NCBI RefSeq assembly: GCF_039542905.1
Contig: NZ_BAABIS010000001.1
Coordinates: forward strand, 1,178,001-1,242,000
Direction: 5' to 3'
Source: Kitasatospora terrestris
Lineage (GTDB): Bacteria; Actinomycetota; Actinomycetes; Streptomycetales; Streptomycetaceae
Length of the DNA: 64,000 nucleotides
The notes beneath the pieces were generated by a model. That model did not search any database and had not been told where the DNA came from. It was given only the letters and a program-made list of their open reading frames with translations. The position numbers were made by a program, and so were the translations under genes. Shown one piece after another: positions 26,127-34,996 of the stretch. Each line of letters begins with the position of its first letter. Within the stretch, counting starts at the first letter, position 1.

Positions 26127-26375
26127 CTAGCTGTCGATCTGCGGGGAGACCTCGAACCATCCGCCGGAGCGCTCGTTGAGCTCCTGGTACGTCGTCGTCA
26201 TGGCGTCGTGGGTGCCGCGCACGACGAGCTTGGCGCCGTCCGGATGGGTCCGCAGTCCGTTCTTCTCGAAGACCTCGGCCATCTCGGACAGGTAGGACGG
26301 GTTCGCCGAGAACTCCACCGTCCAGCACTGCTCCGCGAGCCACTCCAGGGACTTCACCGCGGACGCGGGCCCCAC
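26127..26375 (-). CDS. Small hypothetical protein, start uncertain
   Basis: An 82-residue protein with good codon use: L-E-W-L-A-E-Q-C-W-T-V-E-F-S-A-N-P-S-Y-L, E-V-F-E-K-N-G-L-R, V-V-R-G-T-H-D-A-M-T-T-T-Y-Q-E-L-N-E-R. GTG 26375 is the only start codon in the frame, but coding-like sequence (F-P-H-I-D-P-R-T-S-R-R-W-E-Q-G-H) continues upstream without any start codon, so the true N-terminus may have been lost. Function unknown. Confidence 0.5.
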   Translation of the reverse strand: MGPASAVKSLEWLAEQCWTVEFSANPSYLSEMAEVFEKNGLRTHPDGAKLVVRGTHDAMTTTYQELNERSGGWFEVSPQIDS

Positions 26376-27004
26376 CGTGACCAGCGCCCGGTGACCCTGC
26401 TCCCACCGGCGAGAGGTGCGCGGGTCGATGTGCGGGAAGGCTCCCTCGACGGCGGCCCCGCCGCCTTCGCGGGTGTCGCGCGGTTGTTCACCGTCGCCGC
26501 CGAGCGGTGGGGGTGGATGTCCCTGTCACGGCGAGCACGGGCACGTCGAGGGGGGTCGGTGTAGGGGGCCTTGATTGAGGGCGCGGCGGCGTCGGCCATC
26601 AGGTTGTCGGACCGTAGGGGTTCAGAGTGCTCGCCCTCCGCCCCCAACGCCCCGACGAAAACATTGCCTTACCGGCAGGCTGGCCAGGGCAGGACGTGGG
26701 CGGGCGCGGGGAGGGGCGCGGTCGCCAGAGGGAACTGATGTCCGGGCTGGTGGGGGCCCGCGGGCCGCCGGGTATCCGGAGCGCGGGCCGCCTCGCCGGG
26801 TCCGGGGGTGGGGAGTTGGCCGGCTGCCTGCGCTGAGCGCAGGGATGGCGTGAGAGCCAACAGATGGGGGCAGACGAACGCCGTCCCGGGGCTCCGGCGC
26901 GGCCCTCGCATCGTGATCTGCGGCAGAGCCGTGACGCGCTGAGCGCGTACCAGGCACCGGGACACGACCGGACCAAATACTGGCGACGAAGGAGAAGGCC
27001 ATCC
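26376..27004. other. Intergenic region upstream of mscL, no firm gene
   Basis: About 630 bases. The left end may hold the lost N-terminus of the gene at 26127. The right end has the mscL ribosome site (GAAGGAGAAGG). Nothing else recognised. Confidence 0.35.
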
Positions 27005-27424
27005 GTGAAGGGTTTCCGAGGATTCGTGTTGCGCGGCAACGTCGTCGGCCTGGCCGTGGGCGTGGTGATCGGCGCGGCGTTCACCGGCGTGGTGAACGCG
27101 CTTGTCCGTGCCTTCCTCACACCGCTGGTCGGCGTCGCCACCGGCGCCACCGGCGACTTCAGCCGACGCGTCCTCGTCGTTCACCACGTCCAGTTCCCCT
27201 ACGGGGCGTTCGTCGACGCCGTGATCAACTTCTCGCTCACCGCCATCGTGCTGTACTTCCTCGTCGTACTGCCGGTCAACAAGCTCCACAAACGGTTCGC
27301 CCCGCACCACGACGTACAGGCACCGAAACGGGACTGCCCCCAGTGCCTGTCCTCCATCCCCGCCCAGGCAACCCGCTGCGCGTTCTGCACCGCCGAACTC
27401 GTACGCACCCCGGAGCGGTCGTGA
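27005..27424 (+). CDS. mscL: Large-conductance mechanosensitive channel MscL
   Basis: A 139-residue MscL: N-terminal amphipathic helix K-G-F-R-G-F-V-L-R-G-N-V-V, the pore helix L-A-V-G-V-V-I-G-A-A-F-T-G-V-V-N-A-L-V (about 14-35), a periplasmic loop, the second helix V-I-N-F-S-L-T-A-I-V-L-Y-F-L-V-V-L-P-V-N (about 72-92), and a C-terminal extension with a C-P-Q-C...C-A-F-C zinc-ribbon-like pair typical of actinobacterial MscL. It opens under membrane tension to release solutes on osmotic downshift. GTG 27005 follows AAGGAGAAGG. It overlaps the next gene by GTGA. Confidence 0.95.
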   Translation: MKGFRGFVLRGNVVGLAVGVVIGAAFTGVVNALVRAFLTPLVGVATGATGDFSRRVLVVHHVQFPYGAFVDAVINFSLTAIVLYFLVVLPVNKLHKRFAPHHDVQAPKRDCPQCLSSIPAQATRCAFCTAELVRTPERS

Positions 27425-28698
27425 CCGCAACCGACCCGCGGCCGGCACGATGGCGCGCCACCATCGAGACCCGGTCCAAGGCCACCGGGCAAGCCCTGCG
27501 TCATCCCGTCCGGAGCCTGCGCCCGCACCGGGAGACCATCGCACAGACCGTGAAGGTGGCAGTAGCCTGCGCACTCGCCTGGGAGGCCGCAGTCCTGATC
27601 CTCGGCGAGGACGAACAACCCGTACTCGCACCCCTTGCCGCCCTCCTCACCGTCCAGCTCACCGTGTTCCGCACAGTGGCCCAGGGCCTGCGGCAGATCG
27701 GCGGCGTCATCCTCGGCGCTCTGGCCGCCCTCGGCCTGCTGCGCCTGGCCGGCGCAAACTTCGCCACCATCGGTCTCGCGGTCGCGACCTGCCTGGCCCT
27801 GGGACGGCTCCTGCGACTCGGCTCCCAGGCGACCGAGGTACCCGTCACGGTCCTGCTCGTCCTGAGTACCGGCGCCCCCTACGCCCCCGTCCGCATCTGG
27901 GACACTCTCCTCGGCGTCATCTCCGGCATTCTCGTCAACCTCCTCGCCGCACCCCCCACCTACGTCGGCCACGCGGCCCACCACTGTGCCAAAGCCGCAG
28001 ACCAGTTGGCTCACATCGCCCGGCACGCGGCCCACGGGCTGCGCGAGGGCTGGGACGAGAAGACCTCCGACGGTTGGCTGCGCCAGGTGGAAGCGGCGGC
28101 TCACGAACTCGAACACGCCCGCAGGACGACCGCGCAGGCGCAGGAAGGCATCCGGCTCAACCCCAGGCGCCTGCGGCGCGGCGCCGATCCGGCGGCCGCC
28201 CTCGGCCCGCTGCACGAAGGGCTCACCTGCCTGGGCCACGTCTGCGACCAACTCGGCTCGGTCCTGCGCGGACTGGACGACCTCGCCCGCGGTGAGCGCC
28301 GGCTGCCCCGGGAAGCTGACGCCCGTACCGAGGCGTGCGGGCGGATGGAGCCGCTCGGCGAGGTCCTCGCCGCCATCGCCGACGCACTGGATGCCTTCGC
28401 CCGCATCCAACGCGACCACGTCCGCGACCCCGGCTACACCGACGAGCTCATGACCGCCCTGGATCGGGGGCAGGAGCGCCACGCGACAGCTGCCAACGCA
28501 CTGTGCTGCGCCGACCACGGTCCCGCCCTCTGGTCCCTGCACGGATCGATCACCGACGAGACACACCAGATTCTCCACGAGCTGGACCCCCGCGGCGGAC
28601 CGCACCCGGCCGCCCTGCACCCGCAACCACCACACGTCATCGCGCCGCGCGGAGGAAACGCTGACGATGGCACGGCGGTGGCGCCAGGTTGCCCTTGA
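27421..28698 (+). CDS. FUSC/aromatic acid exporter-like membrane protein
   Basis: A 425-residue protein with an N-terminal block of about six membrane helices (about 35-180: V-K-V-A-V-A-C-A-L-A-W-E-A-A-V, V-L-A-P-L-A-A-L-L-T-V-Q-L-T-V-F, Q-I-G-G-V-I-L-G-A-L-A-A-L-G-L-L) and a long cytoplasmic helical C-terminus (about 185-400). This is the FUSC/ArAE architecture seen in aromatic acid and fusaric acid exporter-like proteins. The GTG start overlaps the mscL stop, so the two are one operon, suggesting an envelope stress role. Substrate unknown. Confidence 0.82.
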   Translation: MTATDPRPARWRATIETRSKATGQALRHPVRSLRPHRETIAQTVKVAVACALAWEAAVLILGEDEQPVLAPLAALLTVQLTVFRTVAQGLRQIGGVILGALAALGLLRLAGANFATIGLAVATCLALGRLLRLGSQATEVPVTVLLVLSTGAPYAPVRIWDTLLGVISGILVNLLAAPPTYVGHAAHHCAKAADQLAHIARHAAHGLREGWDEKTSDGWLRQVEAAAHELEHARRTTAQAQEGIRLNPRRLRRGADPAAALGPLHEGLTCLGHVCDQLGSVLRGLDDLARGERRLPREADARTEACGRMEPLGEVLAAIADALDAFARIQRDHVRDPGYTDELMTALDRGQERHATAANALCCADHGPALWSLHGSITDETHQILHELDPRGGPHPAALHPQPPHVIAPRGGNADDGTAVAPGCP

Positions 28699-28785
28699 CG
28701 GCGAGACCCCTGGCGATGCTGTCACCGGCGTGGTCCGCTGGACCGGGGGCGCCGCGGTCCGTGGTGCGAGATACCGGAGGATGGG

Positions 28786-29103
28786 ATGGATCAGGTACCG
28801 AATAGCGCGCGGAAGGCCGACATCTTCGGGCTCGTGCTCTTCAGCGGGCTGGTAGCCGGGATGGACGCTCTGTTCGTCGTCAGGACGCGCCCGGACGTCG
28901 TGGGGGACTTTCTACTCCTGCTTGTCGGGCTCGTGGGAGCCGGGGTCGGGGCCGCTGCAGCCGGGAGACGAGGCTCTGTCCTTCGACGGTGGCGGCTCGC
29001 GGCAGTGGGTGCGGTCGTGGCGCAAGCGTTCGCCGTGGCAGTGCTGGCCCTCATGACCGTGGCTGTGGGCAGCCTGTTCTCCGGAATGCACCTCGTTTGG
29101 TGA
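28786..29103 (+). CDS. Small integral membrane protein
   Basis: A 105-residue protein with three hydrophobic helices (I-F-G-L-V-L-F-S-G-L-V-A-G-M; F-L-L-L-L-V-G-L-V-G-A-G-V-G; A-V-G-A-V-V-A-Q-A-F-A-V-A-V-L-A-L-M) separated by Arg-rich loops. ATG 28786 follows GGAGG by six bases. It lies 90 bases after the FUSC-like gene on the same strand, possibly co-transcribed. Not recognised. Confidence 0.65.
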   Translation: MDQVPNSARKADIFGLVLFSGLVAGMDALFVVRTRPDVVGDFLLLLVGLVGAGVGAAAAGRRGSVLRRWRLAAVGAVVAQAFAVAVLALMTVAVGSLFSGMHLVW

Positions 29104-29143
29104 CGTGAGGCATTGCCCCCACGGCAGTCACTTGATTATCGGG

Positions 29144-29700
29144 GAGCGCGCCGCCCTCCTGAGGGTCCACGACCGCACCGGCACCGGACCCGCGGAGCGG
29201 GACTACGCCCTTGGCACCGTACGGGCCCTGGCCTGGCTCCTCGGCCACACCGGCGACCACCCCTGACGGCTTCCGCCCCCATCGCCTCGAAGCCCGCCGG
29301 CGGCGCCGGAGGAGGGCCAGCCCAGCCAGTCGGCGGGATCGCCCTCAACCCGCGCCGCCTCCCGCTGCTGCTCTGCGTCCACGGCCGCTCGGCCTCGTTC
29401 CAGCAGCGTATCCAGCACCTCCGCAGCGCCGGCCGCCACCGACGTGCCCCACAACCCCGGACCGGTCACCCTCCGCCTGCACAACACGATGCTCGGCGAC
29501 CCTGGCGCCCGGCCGGACCCGGCGAGCGCTGATGGCCGCTCGCGGCCGCCGCATCCCGGCTGGCCGCCCGAGTGCGCAGCAGGGCGAGGGCCGCCAGCCG
29601 GGCGTCGGTGCGGAACCGGTCAGAGCCGCAGTCGGACTGGGGGAAAGTCATCGACCCATCCTGACGTGTCCGGCGGGCCGGCGTCCGCTGAACCACCTGG
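29144..29700. repeat. Deleted copy of the 24377-26080 segment
   Basis: The first part (29144-29537) matches 24377-24770 and the second (29538-29700) matches 25915-26077, joined at GCCGC. The join removes 1144 bases. It carries the tail of one hypothetical gene in frame to a stop near 29265 and the head of another (29651-29540, minus, M-T-F-P-Q-S-D), both incomplete. Point differences from the source are a few percent. Confidence 0.8.
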
Positions 29701-29821
29701 GCCCGCCGCCCCGGTGCGCCCCAGCACGATGCAGATCCGGCTGCTGAAACCGTGAGCGGTCCACCTGGGGCAACTCGAGCTCCTCGAGTCATGGACGGCA
29801 GGGCAGGACCGGTGCCGTGGA

Positions 29822-31147
29822 TCACGGCGCGGGCGCGGGCGCGATGACCCTCTTCAGTGCTGGCGGTGAGGCGGTGGCCAGGTCGGCGCCGGTGGCCGCG
29901 TCACGCTGGGAGACGTTGGTGCCGTGCCAGTCCAGGACCATGACGGTGGCATCGTCCTGCAGGCGGCCGTCGTTGGCGGCAAGGGCCACGACCGCTCCGA
30001 TCATGGTGCGGGCGGCTTCGCGGGGGTGCAGGCCACGGGTGGCGCGGATGAGGTCCGGCAGGTGCAGGCTCTGCGCGTTGCGCTCCAGCATGCCGTCCGT
30101 CAGCATCACCAGTCGGTCGCCAGGTCTCAGGTCCAGGGACTGCACCCGGTAGGTGTGCGGGACGTGGAAGCCGAACGGGAGGTCGACCTTCGGGGCCAGC
30201 TCCTCCACCACTGCGCCGCGCATGCGCAACGGCCAGGGGTGTCCGGCATTGACGAACTCGGTCGTGCCGTCGACCAGACTGATCCGCAGGAGCTGGCCGG
30301 TGACGTAGCCCGCCTGACCGTGCTCGCGCATGGCCTGATCGGCCTGGTGCGCCTGCTCCCGCAGGTCGGCACCGGCGCGCCGGGCCCGGCGCAGGGCACC
30401 GACCAGCAGCGTGGCCAGCAGGGCCGCGCCGACGTCGTGGCCCATGGCGTCGGTGACCGACAACTGCACGGTGTCGCGGTCGATGACGTAGTCGAACGTG
30501 TCGCCGCCGACATGGGCCGCAGGCTCCAGCGACCCCGCGACGGCGAACTGCGCGGCCTCGCACGCCAGCGACGGCGGCAGCAACCGGTGCTGGATCTCAG
30601 CGGCCAGGCTCAGCGGGACGGTGCGGCGCCCCCACTGGTACAGGTCGGTGAAGGAGCGGTTCGCGATGACGATGTACGCCAGCGCATGTGCCGTCTGGCT
30701 GATCTCCTGCATCACCGCCGCATCCGGGGGCTGGGGCAGGAACAGCTCCAGGAGCCCTATCGCGTCCCCACGGTTGGTCACCGGAGCCACCACCCGCACC
30801 AGTTCGTGACTGCCGGGCTCCTGAATGCTGGGACGCTGGCTGCGGATCACATCGTCGTACACGGTCCCCGCCAACGGGATGCGACTGGCGGGCCTGCCGG
30901 TCTCGATGCTCCCCGCCGCACCCAGCCGCACCACCGAACTGCCGGTGAAGTCAGTGATCAGAAACGACACCGACGCCGCCCCCACCTGCTGCCTGAGCAT
31001 GCGCGCGACCACGTCGAGGGACTCCACCGGCGGGGCCGCCTCCGCTGCCTGCAAGGTCTTGGCCAGCGTCAAGTGGCCATCGTCGACGGCGCCCGTCAGG
31101 GCGGGGGTGGACTGCCCACCACCGTCCCTCAACACTCGTGTGGTCAC
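29822..31147 (-). CDS. GAF plus SpoIIE-type (PP2C) serine phosphatase
   Basis: A 441-residue protein: a GAF-like sensor domain (about 45-175, V-A-R-M-L-R-Q-Q-V-G-A-A-S-V-S-F-L, later V-A-P-V-T-N-R-G-D-A-I-G-L-L-E) and a SpoIIE/PP2C-type phosphatase domain (about 195-415). The metal-binding motifs are present: G-G-D-T-F-D-Y, D-A-M-G-H-D-V-G-A, and T-D-G-M-L-E-R near the end. Such phosphatases dephosphorylate STAS antagonists so they can free sigma factors; two STAS/HATPase modules lie in this window. It has no membrane segment, so it senses a cytoplasmic signal. Confidence 0.92.
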   Translation of the reverse strand: MTTRVLRDGGGQSTPALTGAVDDGHLTLAKTLQAAEAAPPVESLDVVARMLRQQVGAASVSFLITDFTGSSVVRLGAAGSIETGRPASRIPLAGTVYDDVIRSQRPSIQEPGSHELVRVVAPVTNRGDAIGLLELFLPQPPDAAVMQEISQTAHALAYIVIANRSFTDLYQWGRRTVPLSLAAEIQHRLLPPSLACEAAQFAVAGSLEPAAHVGGDTFDYVIDRDTVQLSVTDAMGHDVGAALLATLLVGALRRARRAGADLREQAHQADQAMREHGQAGYVTGQLLRISLVDGTTEFVNAGHPWPLRMRGAVVEELAPKVDLPFGFHVPHTYRVQSLDLRPGDRLVMLTDGMLERNAQSLHLPDLIRATRGLHPREAARTMIGAVVALAANDGRLQDDATVMVLDWHGTNVSQRDAATGADLATASPPALKRVIAPAPAP

Positions 31148-31334
31148 GATGACTCCTCACTGCTCGACAACGCAGGGAGCCCGGCCTCCGACAGGCGGAC
31201 GACCGGGCAGACCCGCGACGCGTGGGCCTTTTCTGGATCAGCTCCTACCCGCTCCACGCGAATCCTCACGGGCACTCCCACGTGCGTCAGCAGGCCCCGG
31301 TCGAGCGCACCAACTCACCCAGCGTCCGCTGACA

Positions 31335-31353
31335 CTGAACCGGTGCGGTTCAG
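31335..31353. promoter_or_regulatory. Short palindrome upstream of the integrase remnant
   Basis: CTGAACCG and CGGTTCAG (31335-31342 and 31346-31353) flank three bases. Possible operator or part of an attachment region; weak evidence. Confidence 0.25.
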
Positions 31354-31437
31354 GGCCGTCCGCCCTTGTATTTCGGTAGAGCGAATCGAAGCCGTCCGTG
31401 TTGAAGTTGTGGATCGCGTCGCGGGCCCGGTCCTCAC

Positions 31438-31575
31438 CTGCGCTGGTCGGACGTCCTGCTCATGGACCGCAAGCTCTTCGTCCGCTGGACGCCGGCCACC
31501 GTCAACAACGACGGCCTGATCTTCGGCCGGCCCGAGACCGACGCCAGCCGTGCCTGGATCAGCTTCTCCCCCAGA
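31438..31575 (+). pseudogene. Remnant of a tyrosine recombinase/integrase
   Basis: About 45 residues read L-R-W-S-D-V-L-L-M-D-R-K-L-F-V-R-W-T-P and then P-E-T-D-A-S-R-A-W-I-S-F-S-P. This is the G-L-R-W-S-D-V-D-L...x-P-K-T-x-x-S-R-R-x-V-x-L/P stretch around the first catalytic Arg of phage-type integrases. Both ends are lost and GC drops just after it (31575-31620), a likely old excision or insertion boundary 130 bases before prfC. Confidence 0.55.
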
Positions 31576-31706
31576 GAACGGGAATTTCGGGGCCACGCCG
31601 CCCGACAGCCTATTATCGCTTCCTGGGCCTGTGGACCTGATCCCCGGCTCACCAGGTACGGAGAGGCGTCACCCGGCCTGCTGCCGATGCGTACCGGAGG
31701 AAACAC

Positions 31707-33320
31707 GTGAGCACCGTACAGTCAATCCCCGTCCCGCAGGTCCTTCATGAGGCCGGCCGCCGACGGACCTTCGCTGTGATCAGCCATCCGGACGCGGGCA
31801 AGTCCACGCTCACCGAGGCGCTGGCGCTGCACGCGCGGGCGATCACTTCTGCCGGTGCGGTGCACGCCAAGGGTGACCGACGCGGCGTGACCAGCGACTG
31901 GATGGAGTTGGAACGCGAGCGCGGTATCTCGGTGACCTCGGCCGCATTGCAGTTCGGCTATCGCGGCCACGTGATGAACCTGGTCGACACCCCCGGCCAC
32001 GCCGACTTCTCCGAGGACACCTACCGGGTGCTGGCCGCCGTCGACTGCGCGATCATGCTGGTCGACGCGGCCAAGGGCCTGGAGGAGCAGACCCGCAAGC
32101 TTTTCGCGGTCTGCCGCCATCGCGGCGTCCCCGTGATCACCTTCATCAACAAGTGGGACCGGCGCGGCCGGGATGCACTCACCCTGCTCGAGGACATCGA
32201 GACGCACCTCGGGATCACCCCCGTCCCGGTCGTCTGGCCGGTGGGCAACGCTGGCAACCTGCGCGGCCTGGTCGAAGCGGGGAACACCGAGCAGATGCTG
32301 CGCTACACCAAGGTGCCAGCCGGCACGCACGCCGCCCTCGAGGAGCAGCTCAGCTCCGAGCAGGCCGCCGAGCAGGAGGGCGAAACCTGGACGACCGCAC
32401 TGGAGGAGCTGGAGCTGATGCTCTCGTCCGGCCCCGGCTACGACCAGGAGGCCTTCGAAGCCGGCAAGATCAGCCCGGTCTTCTTCGGCTCCGCGCTGAC
32501 CAACATCGGTGTGAAGCTCCTGCTGGACGCCGTGGTCGACCTCGCTCCGGCTCCCGGGCCCCGCCCGCTGGCCAAGGGCGGCAGCCGCGAGGTCGGCGAG
32601 GAGTTTTCCGGCCTGGTGTTCAAGATCCAGGCGAACATGGACCCGGCCCATCGCGACAGGATCGCCTTCGTCCGAGTCTGCTCCGGCGTGTTCGAGCGCG
32701 GCATGCACGTCACCCGGGCGGCCAGCGGCCGCTCGTTCGCAACCAAGTACGCGCACACCGTCTTCGGAGCCGAGCGCACCGTGGTCGACACTGCGTACCC
32801 CGGCGACGTGGTCGGCCTGATCAACGCGAGCGCGCTGCGGGTCGGCGACACCCTCTTCACCGGCAAGAAGACCGAGTTTCCCCCGCTGCCCGCCTTCGCC
32901 CCCGAGTACTTCGCGGTGGCGCGGCCCACGGACATCAGCCGGTCCAAGCAGTTCCGCAAGGGTGTCGCCCAACTCGATGAGGAAGGCGTGATCCAGGTGC
33001 TGGTCTCCGACCGGCGTGGCGACCAGGCGCCGGTCATGGCTGCGGTCGGCCCGATGCAGTTCGATGTGGTCCTGCACCGGATGGAGCACGAGTTTTCTTC
33101 CCCTATCGCCCTCGACCAGCTCTCCTACCGCGTGGCCCGGATCACTGACGCCGACGGCGCCGCTGCCCTGGCCAAAGCCCGCCTGATCAACGGCGAGGTG
33201 CTCACCCGCCGCTCGGACGACGTGCTGCTGGCCCTGTTCGCCGACAAGTGGCAGCTGAACGCCTTCCAGCGCGCCCAACCCGACATCCTGCTCCAGCCGC
33301 TGATCGCCACGGCGGACTGA
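31707..33320 (+). CDS. prfC: Peptide chain release factor 3
   Basis: A 537-residue translational GTPase. G1 is S-H-P-D-A-G-K-S-T (26-34), G3 D-T-P-G-H-A-D-F (94-101) and G4 N-K-W-D (148-151). The RF3-specific E-R-E-R-G-I-S-V-T-S loop (69-78), I-T-P-V-P-V-V-W-P-V-G and the C-terminal domains (F-E-R-G-M-H-V, V-A-A-V-G-P-M-Q-F-D-V-V) separate it from EF-G. RF3 removes RF1/RF2 after peptide release. GTG 31707 follows GGAGGAAACAC. It is a single-gene unit beside an integrase remnant; the length matches the family. Confidence 0.96.
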   Translation: MSTVQSIPVPQVLHEAGRRRTFAVISHPDAGKSTLTEALALHARAITSAGAVHAKGDRRGVTSDWMELERERGISVTSAALQFGYRGHVMNLVDTPGHADFSEDTYRVLAAVDCAIMLVDAAKGLEEQTRKLFAVCRHRGVPVITFINKWDRRGRDALTLLEDIETHLGITPVPVVWPVGNAGNLRGLVEAGNTEQMLRYTKVPAGTHAALEEQLSSEQAAEQEGETWTTALEELELMLSSGPGYDQEAFEAGKISPVFFGSALTNIGVKLLLDAVVDLAPAPGPRPLAKGGSREVGEEFSGLVFKIQANMDPAHRDRIAFVRVCSGVFERGMHVTRAASGRSFATKYAHTVFGAERTVVDTAYPGDVVGLINASALRVGDTLFTGKKTEFPPLPAFAPEYFAVARPTDISRSKQFRKGVAQLDEEGVIQVLVSDRRGDQAPVMAAVGPMQFDVVLHRMEHEFSSPIALDQLSYRVARITDADGAAALAKARLINGEVLTRRSDDVLLALFADKWQLNAFQRAQPDILLQPLIATAD

Positions 33321-33528
33321 TCGCCGACCTCTCGGCCCGGCGGCGCCGCTCGGCACGGCGGACGACGGACGGTGCAGGTGCGGCGGGCGGGGCCCTCGTC
33401 CAGGCCGCCGCCGAGGTCGCGGCCCCGGCCACCCACGCGATCGACGCCGTCCTCGCCCGCACCGCACCCCGGCCGGTCACCGTCCTCACCTCCGGCCCCG
33501 AAGACCTGACACTTCTGGGCGAATGGTG
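33321..33528 (+). pseudogene. Possible PIN-domain toxin remnant
   Basis: Right after prfC, a frame reads A-A-A-E-V-A-A-P-A-T-H-A-I-D-A-V-L-A-R-T then P-V-T-V-L-T-S-G-P-E-D-L-T-L-L, like the end of VapC/PIN toxins (A-x-D-A-x-V-A, V-x-T-S-D-P-D-D-L) with the second Asp pair changed. It stops at the edge of the IS1182 remnant. No start or antitoxin is seen, so this is a weak call. Confidence 0.35.
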
Positions 33529-33532
33529 ACGA

Positions 33533-34058
33533 TCCGCCCGGCCTTGGCGGTGCTGCACCGCTCGCGGAGCGGGCAGCCGGTGCACTGGTCGGTGAACAGG
33601 GCCTTGCGCTGCATGTGTCGCCCGGACGGCTCGAACAGTGGGACGGTATGGCCGGCCGGGCAGGTCGCCGTGCCGGCCGTGGTGTCTACGGCGAAGTCGT
33701 CGAGGCTGAAGCCGCCCGCCACCGCGGTCCTGAGCGGGGCGGGTTTGAGGAACAGCCGGTGCCCTAACTCCGCCAGTGCTTGGTGGGCGGGACCGGTGGA
33801 GTAGGCGGTGTCACCGAAGGCGTCCACGGGCTCGTCCTCGTCGGCGAGCAGGTCGAGCGCAATGCTCGCCTCGTGGTACCCGCTCCCGCTGCCGGGGGGT
33901 GAGGGCGACGGCGGTGAACAGGCCGGTTTCGGGCGCGACGGCCAGGTGGGCCTTGTAGCCGTCCTGGTAATGGCTGCGGGTCTTGTGGACATGTCGGGCA
34001 TCGGGATCGGCGGTGGAGACGATCCGGTCGGGGACGGTGCCGCGGGTGATGCGCCATC
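33533..34058 (-). pseudogene. IS1182-family transposase remnant, frameshifted
   Basis: The central and C-terminal part of an IS1182-type transposase: R-G-T-V-P-D-R-I-V-S-T-A-D-P-D-A-R-H-V-H-K-T-R-S-H-Y-Q-D-G-Y-K-A-H, then in another frame V-D-A-F-G-D-T-A-Y-S-T-G, G-H-R-L-F-L-K-P-A-P-L-R and C-P-A-G-H-T-V...C-T-G-C-P-L-R-E-R-C. The shift is near 33890. The N-terminus is cut by the IS3 element at 34058; the last quarter is missing at the prfC side. Confidence 0.75.
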
Positions 34059-34087
34059 GGGGCCTGACCCACGTTCCTGGACACGGG

Positions 34088-34996
34088 TTATGCGGCTGTT
34101 GCCAGCGTAGTTGATGTTCGGTTGAGTACTTGCTCGTAGGCGTTCGGGCTCCGGTGTCCGAGGCGGGTGTGGCGTCGGACGGTGTTGTAGCGGTGCAGCC
34201 AGCGGAAGAGTTCAAGGCGGGCTTCGCGCTCGCTTGACCAGCTCTTTCGGCCCTGGAGGGTCTCGCGTTTCATGGTCGCGTTCCAGCTCTCGGCAGCGGC
34301 GTTGTCCGCGCTCGAGCCGACGGCGCCCATCGACTGGATCACGCCGGCCCGGCGGCAGGCAGCGGCGAAGGACCGGCTGCAGTACTGGGCAGCCGCGGTC
34401 GGTGTGCATGATCGCTCCGGCCAGGCTGCCCGCGGGTCCGCTCGGCCGCGGCCAGGGCGTCTATGACCAGCTCGGAGCGCATGTGGTCGGCGATCGCCCA
34501 CCCGGCCAGCCGGCGCGACGCGAGGTCGATCACGGTCGCGAGGTAGCAGAACTTCCCGCCGCCGACCGGGAGGTAGGTGATGTCCCTCCCCGACGTACTT
34601 CGTGTTCACCTCGGTCGCGGTGAAGTCGCGGCCGAGCAGGTCCGGGGCCTTTGTGGCGGCGGGGTCGGCGATGGTGGTGCGCCGGCGGCGCCGGATCCGG
34701 AACCCGGCGATGCCGGCGGTCTTCATCAGGCGGGCGATCCATTTGTGGTTGACCGGTCCGACGCCGTTCTCGCGCAGTTCGGCGGTGATGCGGGGGACGC
34801 CGTAGGTGCCGTCCGAGCGGGCATGGACGGCGGCGATCTTCGCGGTCAGCCTCTCGCCCATGGCCTGTCGGGCGGCTCTGGCGGGCGCGGTGGCCTGCCA
34901 GTAGTAGAAGCTCGAACGGGAGATCCCGAGGACCTGGCACAACCGCTTCACGCCGAAGTCGGCGCGCAGGTCGGCAACGCACTGGAAGCGGTTCAC
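34088..34996 (-). pseudogene. IS3 OrfB transposase, frameshifted
   Basis: The N-terminus (F-G-V-K-R-L-C-Q-V-L-G-I-S-R-S-S-F-Y-Y-W) and C-terminus (A-G-V-I-Q-S-M-G, S-A-D-N-A-A-A-E-S, H-R-Y-N-T-V-R-R-H) are in one frame, but the middle of the rve/DDE domain moves through the other two: V-I-D-L-A-S-R-R-L-A-G-W-A at 34339-34533 and M-H-T-D-R-G-C near 34400. Three indels, near 34577, 34433 and 34385, sum to zero, so the outer frame looks open while the catalytic core is scrambled. Inactive unless the indels are sequencing errors. Confidence 0.8.

Noticed and set aside
31335..31706. tRNA-linked attachment site for the integrase remnant
   Set aside because: A palindrome is present but no tRNA 3' end or direct repeat was found around it.
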